From NCBI GenBank assembly GCA_030590485.1, contig JAUUYL010000010.1:1-43725 (forward strand): a DNA stretch of 43,725 nt, read 5' to 3'. Under the pieces are notes generated by a model. The model saw only the letters and a list, made by a program, of their open reading frames with translations. It was not told where the DNA came from and made no database searches. The stretch is from Lentisphaerota bacterium (lineage in GTDB: Bacteria; Verrucomicrobiota; Kiritimatiellia; UBA8416; JAUUYL01). The translations under genes and the position numbers were made by a program. Within the stretch, counting starts at the first letter, position 1, and each line of letters begins with the position of its first letter. Positions 8,639-16,209 of this stretch are shown piece by piece.

Positions 8639-9226
8639 ATGGGTGGCGGAGATGGAATGGGGCCGAAAGGGGATGGGCCGATGACAGGGCGAGGCCAGGG
8701 TATTTGCATTTTGAAAATTGACAATGACAAGCCGTCTATTGTTGAAGGTTTTACTGGTATAAACGGAACACCGGTTAGAATGGCTCGTGACGAGTCAATG
8801 GCTGGTTGTTTCAAAAACACAAAGAAGGAGGTTGATATGCCAGGTGGAGATAGAACAGGGCCAATGGGGACGGGAGCAATGACAGGAAGGGCTATGGGGA
8901 ATTGTGTCGGTAATACGGGGCAAGGATACGTGACCCCAGGTGTTCGCCTGCGCCAAGGCGGCGGTGGACAAATGGGTGTTGGTCGGGGTCGTGGTGCGGG
9001 ACGAGGACGTGGGTTTCGCCAAGGTGGACAAATGGGGTTTGGCCTAGGACGTGGCGGAGTTGCACCCTACGAGGGGAATGCACCTTATTCTTCGTCACCC
9101 GCAATGCCGACTAGAGAGCAGGAACTTGAGATGCTGGAATCGCAGGCAGAAGAGTTTCAGGGTGCGCTGACTGATATACAGCAACGTATATCAGAAATGG
9201 AAAGCGACTCAGGCGAAGAGAAATAG
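8639..9226 (+). CDS. Gly/Arg-rich DUF5320-type protein, duplicated N-terminal motif
   Basis: 195 residues from ATG 8639, preceded by AAGGAGATTGTG; the longer upstream frame overlaps the NifX gene. It starts MGGGDGMGPKGDGPMTGRGQGIC, and a second copy of the motif (MPGGDRTGPMGTGAMTGRAMGNC) begins at 8837. Family knowledge: DUF5320 proteins begin exactly this way, continue Gly/Arg-rich and end in a coiled coil, here REQELEMLESQAEEFQGALTDIQQRISEME. A strong Shine-Dalgarno, AAGGAGG, sits at 8825-8831, so the second half may also be made alone. DUF5320 genes typically neighbour NifX-type genes; function unknown. Confidence 0.8.
   Translation: MGGGDGMGPKGDGPMTGRGQGICILKIDNDKPSIVEGFTGINGTPVRMARDESMAGCFKNTKKEVDMPGGDRTGPMGTGAMTGRAMGNCVGNTGQGYVTPGVRLRQGGGGQMGVGRGRGAGRGRGFRQGGQMGFGLGRGGVAPYEGNAPYSSSPAMPTREQELEMLESQAEEFQGALTDIQQRISEMESDSGEEK
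8825..8839 (+). promoter_or_regulatory. Internal ribosome-binding site and start inside the DUF5320 gene
   Basis: AAGGAGG at 8825-8831 lies five bases before an in-frame ATG at 8837 that begins the canonical DUF5320 start MPGGDRTGPMG. This suggests either two products from one frame or a recent fusion of two adjacent genes. Confidence 0.6.
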
Positions 9227-9330
9227 CAGTAGAATAGCTCATGAAGAGGGATTGTTCTACTCTGGGCTGATGTTGGGGCTAATTGTAGACGTTCCTCTTC
9301 GGGGGGTTGATGGAAGTTTAAATCAGGAAT

Positions 9331-10428
9331 ATGAAAACCTATAAACAATGTTTGTCATGTTTTGAGCGTCAGGTCGCTGACGTTTGCGCGATGTCGCAGC
9401 TTGGTGCCGCGGAATCGGAGGCTATACTGGATGTCGTGAGGGGGAAAATTGAAACATTTTCCTTGGATTGTCCTCCAATTCGGATGGCAATAGAGATTCA
9501 TGATCTAATTCGCACAGAGTCGGGGATTGCGGATCCTTATGCCAAGATCAAAAAGATATCCAATGAGGTGTGCTCTGACTGCAGTGTATTATGGGAAGAC
9601 CGTGTATCAATATCCAAGAATCCACTTGAGACAGCTGTCAAGATTGCTATTGCAGGTAACATTATAGATTGCGGCGCATATGGATTACGTAAAGTCTCTA
9701 GAAGTGATCTCGTAAATGTGGTGCAAGATGTGTTGCTGAGGCCACTCGAGGGGGATGATGTCAAAAGTTTTCAGGACCTTGTCAATAATGCAAAAAGTAT
9801 TCTGTATATAGGAGATAATGCAGGTGAAGTATTCTTTGATAAGCCTTTGCTTAACCTGTTGCCGGTTGAGAAGGTGATCTATGCGGTTCGAGGCGGGCCA
9901 GTATTGAACGATGCAACCATCGAGGATGCGCGTATTGCTGGAATTGATGATATATGTCGCTTAATCGATACGGGTGACAATGCGCCCGGAGTTCTTCTTG
10001 AACGGTGTTCTGATGAATTTACGAGTATTTTCAAGAACAGTGATCTCGTTATTTCCAAGGGGCAGGGGAATTATGAGTCATTGAGTGAGATGTCCGATAA
10101 GACAATAGTGTTTTTGACAAAAGTAAAGTGCGAGATAATTGCTGAGGACATAGGATTCCAATTGAACAGCAATGTAATCAAAATTAGTAGATCAATATCA
10201 CGTCCAAGTGACAGTTTGCTTCATCATAAACAAATTATTCAGGCAATGTTGCAGCGCCGGTCGTGTACGAGAGATGAAATTTCCAGCTCAACAGGTATTC
10301 AGCTCAATGAAGTGTTGAAGCATCTCCGGAATTTGGAACAAGCAGGGCAGGTGCGATTTGAGTATTTGAATGGCATAGCATATTACAGAGGAACACCAAA
10401 TGTGGAATATGAACACGCCAACGTATAG
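9331..10428 (+). CDS. DUF89 (ARMT1-like) protein with C-terminal winged helix
   Basis: 365 residues. Residues 1-285 match the DUF89 metal-dependent phosphatase family: N-terminal CLSCFERQ, CSDC near 85, NIIDCGAYG, then YIGDNAGEVFFDKPLL with the acidic/Asn metal site, and SKGQGNYESL. Residues about 290-360 form an ArsR-like winged helix (MLQRRSCTRDEISSSTGIQLNEVLKHLRNLEQAGQV). Family proteins hydrolyse damaged sugar or cofactor phosphates. Free-standing members usually stop near 285 residues, so the added DNA-binding-like domain is notable and may sense metal or metabolite. The gene lies between the DUF5320 and MinD genes. Confidence 0.82.
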   Translation: MKTYKQCLSCFERQVADVCAMSQLGAAESEAILDVVRGKIETFSLDCPPIRMAIEIHDLIRTESGIADPYAKIKKISNEVCSDCSVLWEDRVSISKNPLETAVKIAIAGNIIDCGAYGLRKVSRSDLVNVVQDVLLRPLEGDDVKSFQDLVNNAKSILYIGDNAGEVFFDKPLLNLLPVEKVIYAVRGGPVLNDATIEDARIAGIDDICRLIDTGDNAPGVLLERCSDEFTSIFKNSDLVISKGQGNYESLSEMSDKTIVFLTKVKCEIIAEDIGFQLNSNVIKISRSISRPSDSLLHHKQIIQAMLQRRSCTRDEISSSTGIQLNEVLKHLRNLEQAGQVRFEYLNGIAYYRGTPNVEYEHANV

Positions 10429-10471
10429 GTGTGACTGAGTTGGCGTTGGACAAGATAAGGATTTATAAGAA

Positions 10472-12301
10472 ATGATAATAGCAGTTGCAAGCGGGAAGGG
10501 AGGAACAGGCAAGACGACTTTTGCCGTGAACCTTGCCTATGTTCTGGCTGAACGAGGAAAGAAGGTGAGACTTCTGGATTGTGATGTGGAGGAGCCTAAT
10601 GACCATCTTTTTGTGCGCCCTGAGTTTGCTGTTGAAGAGACAGTCACAGCGCTAAAACCGGTTTTGGATCAGGGGAAATGCACAGGTTGCGGCAAGTGTG
10701 TTGAAGCGTGTAATTACAATGCGCTTGCTGTGATCAAGGGCAATTGCCTGATTTTCAATGAATTGTGTCATTCGTGCGGTGCGTGTTCGTATGTGTGTCC
10801 TGAAGATGCCTTGACTGAGCAGGCATGTGCCGTAGGAACTGTCTCTGTTGCGCCGGATCATCAACCTTTTTTCTTTGCCCATGGGTTATTGAATATTGGT
10901 GAGGCTTTGGCGCCGATGGTGGTTGCTCAAGTTAAAAATCATATTGACTCGGAGTCCATTAATATACTCGATGCATCGCCTGGAACGGCGTGTCCGGTGG
11001 TCAAGGCTGTTGATGGTGTTGATGTGGCTGTTCTCGTTACAGAACCGACCCCTTTTGGCTTGAATGACCTGAAGCTGGCTGTCGGGCTTACCCTTGCGTT
11101 GCGTATACCGACATGCATTGTGGTTAATCGATCGGATGGTGAGGACGCGATTATTGCTGATTACGCAAAGTCTGCGGGGCTTCTGATTGCCGGGCGAATT
11201 CCGTTCAAACGCGAATACGCAGAAACATATTCGTCAGGCCGGATATTGGTTGAATACCATGAGGATCTGCGAGAAAACCTGTTGGACATCTATGATCGAG
11301 TTGTCAGTTTGAAAGAGGCACCGGTACCACCTGCACCAGAGCTCGAAGCTATCGACGTTGAGAACATATCATCCGCATCTTTGCCAATTGGAACGGCTCA
11401 AGACTATAAGGAGATCACGGTTATCAGTGGTAAAGGCGGAACAGGCAAGACAACGATTGTTGGATCCTTTGCGGTTCTTGCTGAAGAGAAAATTTTGGCG
11501 GACAATGATGTTGATGCGGCGGATCTACATCTTCTCTTGTCGCCCTCAGTGAGGGAGGTGCATGATTTTGTTGGCGGGAATAAGGCATCTATTGATTCTG
11601 ACGTATGTGCTGGCTGCGGAAAGTGTATGGATGTGTGCCATTTTAATGCTGTTCGTTTTAATGGTACGGCTAATGAATTAATCGGCAAAACATACCGGAT
11701 TGACGAGCTTGCCTGTGAGGGTTGTGGGTTCTGTCATCTTGTTTGTCCTGTTGACGCGATTACCAGTGAACCGAATGTGACAGGGCAATGGTATGTTTCC
11801 GAGACTAGTTATGGCCCAATGGTGCATGCACGTCTGGGAATTGCAGAGGAGAATTCCGGCAAGCTTGTCACGCAGGTGCGAAATCGCGCTGCTGAACTGG
11901 CTAGAGAGTTGAATATGGGCTTGATACTTGGTGATGGGTCTCCTGGGACGGGTTGTCCGGTTATCGCATCGGTCTCAGGTGTAGATCTGGTTGTGATTGT
12001 TACTGAGCCGACCGTGTCGGGCGTTCATGACATGGAGCGTGTGTTCAAACTTGCGGATCATTTCGATGTTCCTGCCCTGGTGATCATCAACAAGGCAGAC
12101 CTCAATGACGAACAGGCTTTCAGAATAGAGGAGATTGCGGAACGGCATAAGTCACGCGTGATAGCGAGAGTTCCTTTTGATCGCAACGTGAATGATGCGC
12201 TGATGGCGGGGAAAACAGTTGTTGAATATGGTGATAGTCCTGCATCTGAAGCCATACGCGATGCATGGGTTGAGCTTAGTTCGATTATGGAGAGAAAATA
12301 A
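10472..12301 (+). CDS. Tandem fused MinD-superfamily ATPase with inserted ferredoxins
   Basis: 609 residues in two homologous halves. Half 1 (1-290): Walker-A-like SGKGGTGKTT at 7-16, then two 4Fe-4S motifs (CTGCGKCVEAC and CHSCGACSYVC). Half 2 (about 310-609): SGKGGTGKTT again, CAGCGKCMDVC and CEGCGFCHLVC, then DGSPGTGCPV. Family knowledge: MinD-like ATPases with inserted ferredoxin domains normally occur as two adjacent genes, so this is a fusion. They probably use ATP to assemble or transfer clusters. The stop overlaps the methyltransferase start (TAATG). Confidence 0.9.
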   Translation: MIIAVASGKGGTGKTTFAVNLAYVLAERGKKVRLLDCDVEEPNDHLFVRPEFAVEETVTALKPVLDQGKCTGCGKCVEACNYNALAVIKGNCLIFNELCHSCGACSYVCPEDALTEQACAVGTVSVAPDHQPFFFAHGLLNIGEALAPMVVAQVKNHIDSESINILDASPGTACPVVKAVDGVDVAVLVTEPTPFGLNDLKLAVGLTLALRIPTCIVVNRSDGEDAIIADYAKSAGLLIAGRIPFKREYAETYSSGRILVEYHEDLRENLLDIYDRVVSLKEAPVPPAPELEAIDVENISSASLPIGTAQDYKEITVISGKGGTGKTTIVGSFAVLAEEKILADNDVDAADLHLLLSPSVREVHDFVGGNKASIDSDVCAGCGKCMDVCHFNAVRFNGTANELIGKTYRIDELACEGCGFCHLVCPVDAITSEPNVTGQWYVSETSYGPMVHARLGIAEENSGKLVTQVRNRAAELARELNMGLILGDGSPGTGCPVIASVSGVDLVVIVTEPTVSGVHDMERVFKLADHFDVPALVIINKADLNDEQAFRIEEIAERHKSRVIARVPFDRNVNDALMAGKTVVEYGDSPASEAIRDAWVELSSIMERK

Positions 12302-12909
12302 TGTGGATTGATAGAATTGCGGATCGATTAAGGGGTTTGGCACGAGGGGATATGCGAAGATGGTATACATCGGAAGGGCGCGTATTCTTTGAGAAAGTTG
12401 GACTTCGCGAGGGGCAGACGGTAATAGATTTCGGGTCACGAAATGGTAATTATTCTATTGTTGCGGCAATGGTTGCAGGTGAATCGGGAAGGGTATATGC
12501 CATTGATAAGAAGCGAGGAGTTTTGAAGAGGTTGCAGCGTAAAGCTGTTTCTTTTGATTTGATTAATATTGAGACGATTTTGAGTTCAGGCGGCGTCAGC
12601 ATTGAAAAGGTAGACAATAGCGCGGAATTTGTTATGGCCTACGATGTGTTGCATATGCTTGATGAATCTGAACGGAATGCCCTTTATAAGGAAGTAAAGC
12701 GTGTGTTGCGATATAGAGGGCTCTTTTCTGTGCATCCGAAGCATACAATTTCCGATATTCCCGATCGCTACTTTAAGAACATGCAGTTAGATGATGTGCG
12801 GAGGGAGATTGAGTGTGCGGGTTTCACCTTGGAATCTACATTTCGCGGCACATTGAGCCATCGTGACAGTTTAAGCGATGGCTGTGTCTTGAATTTCAAC
12901 AAAGAATAA
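12301..12909 (+). CDS. Class I SAM-dependent methyltransferase
   Basis: 202 residues. Motif I reads VIDFGSRNGNYS (about 42-53), motif II YAIDKK (about 68-73), and FVMAYDVLHML (about 110-120) is the acceptor-side strand; RVLRYRGLFSVHPKH matches the conserved post-motif. Its start overlaps the MinD gene stop and its stop overlaps or adjoins the Mrp gene start, so all three are translationally linked. Substrate unknown; given the neighbours, a small molecule such as a cofactor precursor or arsenical is as plausible as RNA. Confidence 0.8.
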   Translation: MWIDRIADRLRGLARGDMRRWYTSEGRVFFEKVGLREGQTVIDFGSRNGNYSIVAAMVAGESGRVYAIDKKRGVLKRLQRKAVSFDLINIETILSSGGVSIEKVDNSAEFVMAYDVLHMLDESERNALYKEVKRVLRYRGLFSVHPKHTISDIPDRYFKNMQLDDVRREIECAGFTLESTFRGTLSHRDSLSDGCVLNFNKE

Positions 12910-12920
12910 TGGAGACGAGA

Positions 12921-14192
12921 ATGACAGGAACAGAAGAATGTGGCAATTGTGCCGAAGATAGTTGCTCGGCTAAGGTGAAGCAGGCAGGCGAACGAGAGCA
13001 GGATTATCAGGATCGTCAGCAGTTGGCGGGCAGGATGTGCAAGATCAAGCATAAGATAATTGTCATGTCGGGAAAGGGGGGCGTAGGTAAGAGTACAGTG
13101 GCAGTCAATCTGGCTGTATCGTTATCCATGAAGGGGCACCGCGTTGGTTTGCTTGATGTTGATATTCATGGCCCTAGTGTTCCAACACTGTTGAATCTGG
13201 AGGACCGTCAGATTCAGGGTAATGGTGATGCGTTGACACCTATAGATTTCAGCGAAAAGCTGAAAGTTATGTCTATAGGTTTTATGCTCCAGAAACGAGA
13301 TGATGCTGTTATCTGGCGCGGGCCGATGAAACACAATGTCATCAAACAGTTTCTGAAAGATGTTGAATGGGGTGATCTTGATTACCTTATCATTGATTCT
13401 CCACCAGGAACGGGCGATGAACCAATGGCGGTATGTCAGTTTGTAGAGGATGCAGATGGCGCGATAATTGTAACAATGCCTCAGGAAGTCGCCCTTATGG
13501 ATGTCAGAAAATCGATTACGTTTTGTCAGCAGCTCAAGATGAAAGTCCTTGGTGTGATAGAAAACATGAGTGGGTTCTCTTGCCCTAAATGTGGCGAAAT
13601 ACTAGAGATGTTTCCGTCAGGTGGGGCTTCGAATATGGCGATGCAAATGGGGGTCCCTTTTCTTGGGCAAATACCGATGGATCCTTATGTTGCTTCCGCA
13701 TGTGACGATGGCACTCCATATGTCACTCGACATGCAGATTCACTGACTACGGCGGCATTTATGTCTGCAATCAAGACTGTTTTAAATGGTGATAATAGTG
13801 ATGAAGTCGTTAATGATAACAGTATATATAACAACGAAAGGGAGGTGAAGATTATGAGAATAGCTATACCAATAGCAGAAGGAAAGTTGGCGATGCATTT
13901 CGGGCATTGCGAGCAGTTTGCTTTGATTGATGTGGAGATAGATGAGAAGAAGATTGTCGGGTCTGTGACGGAGACGCCTCCACCGCACGAGCCGGGTGTT
14001 TTGCCCAAATGGCTTTCTGAAAAAGGCGCGAATGTTATTATTGCCGGAGGGATGGGTTCTCGTGCGCAGAATCTGTTTACTGAGCAGAGTATAGAAGTTG
14101 TTGTTGGTGCATCGGCGGACAGCCCTGAGCAGATAGTAAAAGCTTACATGGATGGTACGCTCGAAGCTGGGGAAAATGTGTGTGATCACTGA
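12921..14192 (+). CDS. Mrp/NBP35-type Fe-S ATPase fused to a NifX-like domain
   Basis: 423 residues from ATG 12921 (GGAGA six bases upstream; ATG 12909 also possible). Residues 1-310 are an Mrp/ApbC/NBP35 ATPase: N-terminal ECGNCAEDSC, Walker A MSGKGGVGKST, SPPGTGDEP and FSCPKCG. From about residue 312 (ATG 13854) a NifX-type domain begins, MRIAIPIAEGKLAMHFGHCEQFALI. Mrp proteins hand Fe-S clusters to apo-enzymes; adding a cofactor-binding domain would join carrier and loader. A strong internal ribosome site precedes the second domain. It is the third NifX-type domain in the cluster. Confidence 0.9.
   Translation: MTGTEECGNCAEDSCSAKVKQAGEREQDYQDRQQLAGRMCKIKHKIIVMSGKGGVGKSTVAVNLAVSLSMKGHRVGLLDVDIHGPSVPTLLNLEDRQIQGNGDALTPIDFSEKLKVMSIGFMLQKRDDAVIWRGPMKHNVIKQFLKDVEWGDLDYLIIDSPPGTGDEPMAVCQFVEDADGAIIVTMPQEVALMDVRKSITFCQQLKMKVLGVIENMSGFSCPKCGEILEMFPSGGASNMAMQMGVPFLGQIPMDPYVASACDDGTPYVTRHADSLTTAAFMSAIKTVLNGDNSDEVVNDNSIYNNEREVKIMRIAIPIAEGKLAMHFGHCEQFALIDVEIDEKKIVGSVTETPPPHEPGVLPKWLSEKGANVIIAGGMGSRAQNLFTEQSIEVVVGASADSPEQIVKAYMDGTLEAGENVCDH
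13842..13856 (+). promoter_or_regulatory. Internal ribosome-binding site at the Mrp/NifX junction
   Basis: GGGAGGTGA at 13842-13850 lies four bases before the in-frame ATG at 13854 that begins the NifX-like domain. The frame is open from the Mrp part, so either a fused and a free NifX product are both made, or the stop of an ancestral upstream gene was lost recently. Confidence 0.6.
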
Positions 14193-14260
14193 AGAGCAGA
14201 AGCATATAATCAACATTGCAAGCCGCAATCAACAGCTTGTTGACATGCAACAAAGGCATC

Positions 14261-14528
14261 ATGAGAAAATTCGACATAGTAATTACAGGTGGAAGTGCGG
14301 CCGGAATACCTGCAGCGATTACTGTCAGGCGTCATTATTGGCGGGCAGGTCATGGGCGATGTTGCTGTTGGGAAAATGATTAATACTCTTTCTGCATGTA
14401 TTCAGAAAAAAATGACTGCCGAGGATTTAGCAATGTTTCAGACAGGTACTCATCCGGCTTTGACAGCTTCTCCTGTCGCGTATCCTATGGTAAATGCTGC
14501 AGAGCTGGCTATTGTACAGATGAAATAG
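14261..14528 (+). pseudogene. Internally deleted FAD/NAD(P) oxidoreductase remnant
   Basis: The N-terminal frame begins at 14261, MRKFDIVITGGSAAGIPAA, the Rossmann FAD-binding start of pyridine-nucleotide-disulfide oxidoreductases. About 24 codons later it shifts into garbage. A second frame (+1) from about 14333 reads VIIGGQVMGDVAVGKMINTLS and then AIQKKMTAEDLAMFQTGTHPALTASPV, a C-terminus typical of the same family. The roughly 400 central residues are missing. Intact members are about 450 residues. It sits after the Mrp fusion gene, so it once belonged to this operon. Confidence 0.8.
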
Positions 14529-14559
14529 AACGCTGAAGATAGTAGAGTAAGGAAATCGA

Positions 14560-14742
14560 ATGGCAAAGATCAGTATGGTCACCAGCGTTCTTGCATTCTT
14601 TTGCACGATATGCCCGTTTTGTATTGTCGCTCGGCGTTGGCCGAATAGTGCCTACGCAAAAGCACTTGTAAAGATCGAGAAATCGTGCCCTGCATGCAGG
14701 GCTTATGCAAGATTGCAAGGGGGCGCAAAAGAAAGCAAGTGA
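14560..14742 (+). CDS. Small Cys-rich hypothetical membrane-associated protein
   Basis: 60 residues from ATG 14560 with AAGGAAATCG upstream. An N-terminal hydrophobic stretch (VTSVLAFFCTICPFCIVARRW) carries CTICPFC, and CPAC follows near residue 43. Two CxxC-type motifs suggest metal or thiol-disulfide chemistry. I do not recognise the family. Its stop overlaps the GTG that begins the hydrolase remnant (GTGA). Confidence 0.6.
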   Translation: MAKISMVTSVLAFFCTICPFCIVARRWPNSAYAKALVKIEKSCPACRAYARLQGGAKESK

Positions 14743-15073
14743 ACATAAAGAACTTATATGACAATACTGCGCGAGATGGTTTTGTGTCGGGCTGGGGTTT
14801 TCTGCGCTGATAGATGATGAAATGAAGATTGCCATCAGCAAGTTGAATTCTGCCGCTACAATTATTGAGTCTGTTTGTGAGACGACAATTGATTCAAGCA
14901 AGTTTGTTACAGCTACGTTAGGCGACAAGAAGAAAGAAATATCGCTTGCTGTCAAAACGGGCAGAGGCCTGGTTCTTATCACAGGATGCGCGCATCCCGG
15001 GCTGGACAAGATGATGGAGGGCACCTGTGTTGCCGCAGGAATGGAGGTTCGCATTGGGGGAAACGATGAATAA
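14739..15073 (+). pseudogene. Deleted and frameshifted MBL-fold hydrolase remnant
   Basis: From GTG 14739 the frame reads VNIKNLYDNTARDGFVSGWGF, a common N-terminus of MBL-fold hydrolases, then shifts. Adding one T in the TTTT run at 14798-14801 restores SALIDDEMKIAISKLNS and the frame to 15073. That downstream part holds LAVKTGRGLVLITGCAHPGLDKM, the family's C-terminal HPG strand. The metal-binding HxHxDH region is absent and the C-terminus is short. The intact family has about 270 residues; this remnant encodes about 110. A second decayed gene beside the first argues for local deletion. Confidence 0.75.
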
Positions 15074-15566
15074 TAAGATTGAGATGGAACCAATAGGCCT
15101 TATTCATACGCCGTACTTTGAACATCGTGATATTCCGATACAAGGCAGGTTTAAGCCCGAAGTAGAAGCATGGCTGGAGGTGGAAAAAAAGTATGAATCT
15201 GGATTGATGGATCTCGAAGGATTTTCTTATGCAATCCTTCTATATATATTTCATGGCTCGGATAAAGTGATGATGACAGGTCGGCCATTTTTGGAGGATA
15301 CATCGCATGGTATATTCTCCATTCGAAGTCCTCATCGTCCTAATCATATAGGTTTGTCGGTAGTGAGGGTTATCTGTGTTGATGGATGTTGTTTGCATTT
15401 CTCAAATGTCGACATGCTGGACAAGACACCGCTTCTTGATATCAAGCCGTATGTTTCGCACTTCGATAGTTTTTCAGATGCGTCAAACGGCTGGATCGAT
15501 AAGCATTTCGAGAATGGAAAGACACCGGGAAGAGCAACGAGAAAGAATACTAAGGATTTTGAATGA
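15066..15566 (+). CDS. trmO: tRNA-threonylcarbamoyladenosine methyltransferase TrmO
   Basis: 166 residues from ATG 15066, preceded by TTGGGGGAAACG. GLIHTPYFE at the start, SIRSPHRPNHIGLSVVRV near 90-107 and DMLDKTPLLDIKPYV near 118-132 are the family signatures. TrmO (old name YaeB/TsaA) methylates N6-threonylcarbamoyl-A37 in tRNA. Many genomes carry a metal-cluster-linked paralogue that may have a different substrate. The stop overlaps the NifU-like gene start (ATGA), so the two are co-translated. Confidence 0.85.
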   Translation: MNNKIEMEPIGLIHTPYFEHRDIPIQGRFKPEVEAWLEVEKKYESGLMDLEGFSYAILLYIFHGSDKVMMTGRPFLEDTSHGIFSIRSPHRPNHIGLSVVRVICVDGCCLHFSNVDMLDKTPLLDIKPYVSHFDSFSDASNGWIDKHFENGKTPGRATRKNTKDFE

Positions 15567-15988
15567 CTGCAAAACAGACATTTAGACGGATAATGAGTTT
15601 CCTTTATCCGCCAACAAATTTAGCGGTAGACGATTACGGGAGGTTTGATGTGAATGACAACGATGAATATTTTGGCCGAATGAACGATCCGACAAGTGCC
15701 GGGGCGATCAAGGGGCCTTGTGGTGACAGCATGGAGTTTTATCTGATTGTTAAAGATGATGTCATTGAAGACGTTAAGTATTATACGGAAGGCTGTGGTA
15801 ACACGAGGGCTTGTGGTTATGCGATTGCCCGTCGACTGAAAGGCAAGGCTGTGGTTGATGCGCTCTCGATAAGTCCCGGTGAAATAATCAAATCCGGCGA
15901 ATGTCTGCCCGAAGAAGGTCGGCACTGTGCCATTCTTGCTGTAAGCACAATGTACAGGGCTATTGCAGATTATCTTCTGCAGGCGTAA
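15563..15988 (+). CDS. NifU N-terminal-type Fe-S cluster scaffold
   Basis: 141 residues. Three cysteine positions match the IscU/NifU scaffold: GPCGDSMEFYL near 49-58, TEGCGNTRACGYA near 73-85 and RHCAILA near 119-125. Overlaps the trmO stop (ATGA). The protein receives S and Fe to build 2Fe-2S or 4Fe-4S clusters. With the Mrp ATPase and the NifX domains, it makes the cluster a plausible build-carry-load set. Confidence 0.85.
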   Translation: MTAKQTFRRIMSFLYPPTNLAVDDYGRFDVNDNDEYFGRMNDPTSAGAIKGPCGDSMEFYLIVKDDVIEDVKYYTEGCGNTRACGYAIARRLKGKAVVDALSISPGEIIKSGECLPEEGRHCAILAVSTMYRAIADYLLQA

Positions 15989-16209
15989 GAAATTGTTCTC
16001 TTCTGCGGAGAACGTTCTTAACCACAGGGCGTTTCATTTCTTGCGTGTCTTTTCTTCGAAGGGAAATGTGATTGAAATAGATGAAATAGACGCTTTCCAC
16101 GGCAGTCCGGCAATTGATTTGAAAAGTTGAAAATGCAATAAACATGTATGGTGTTTCGTTATACAGGTAAGAATGTCGCAGAAATATCAACAAACAAAGG
16201 AGGTATAGG

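Noticed and set aside
14152-14379. Gene between the Mrp fusion and the oxidoreductase remnant
   Set aside because: The frame starts inside the Mrp gene and crosses the remnant's breakpoint. It lacks a ribosome site and family match.
7858-15988. Nitrogenase-accessory locus
   Set aside because: NifX-like and NifU-like proteins are present, but no nifH, nifD, nifK, nifE, nifN or nifB core gene is visible, and family members occur widely in non-fixers.
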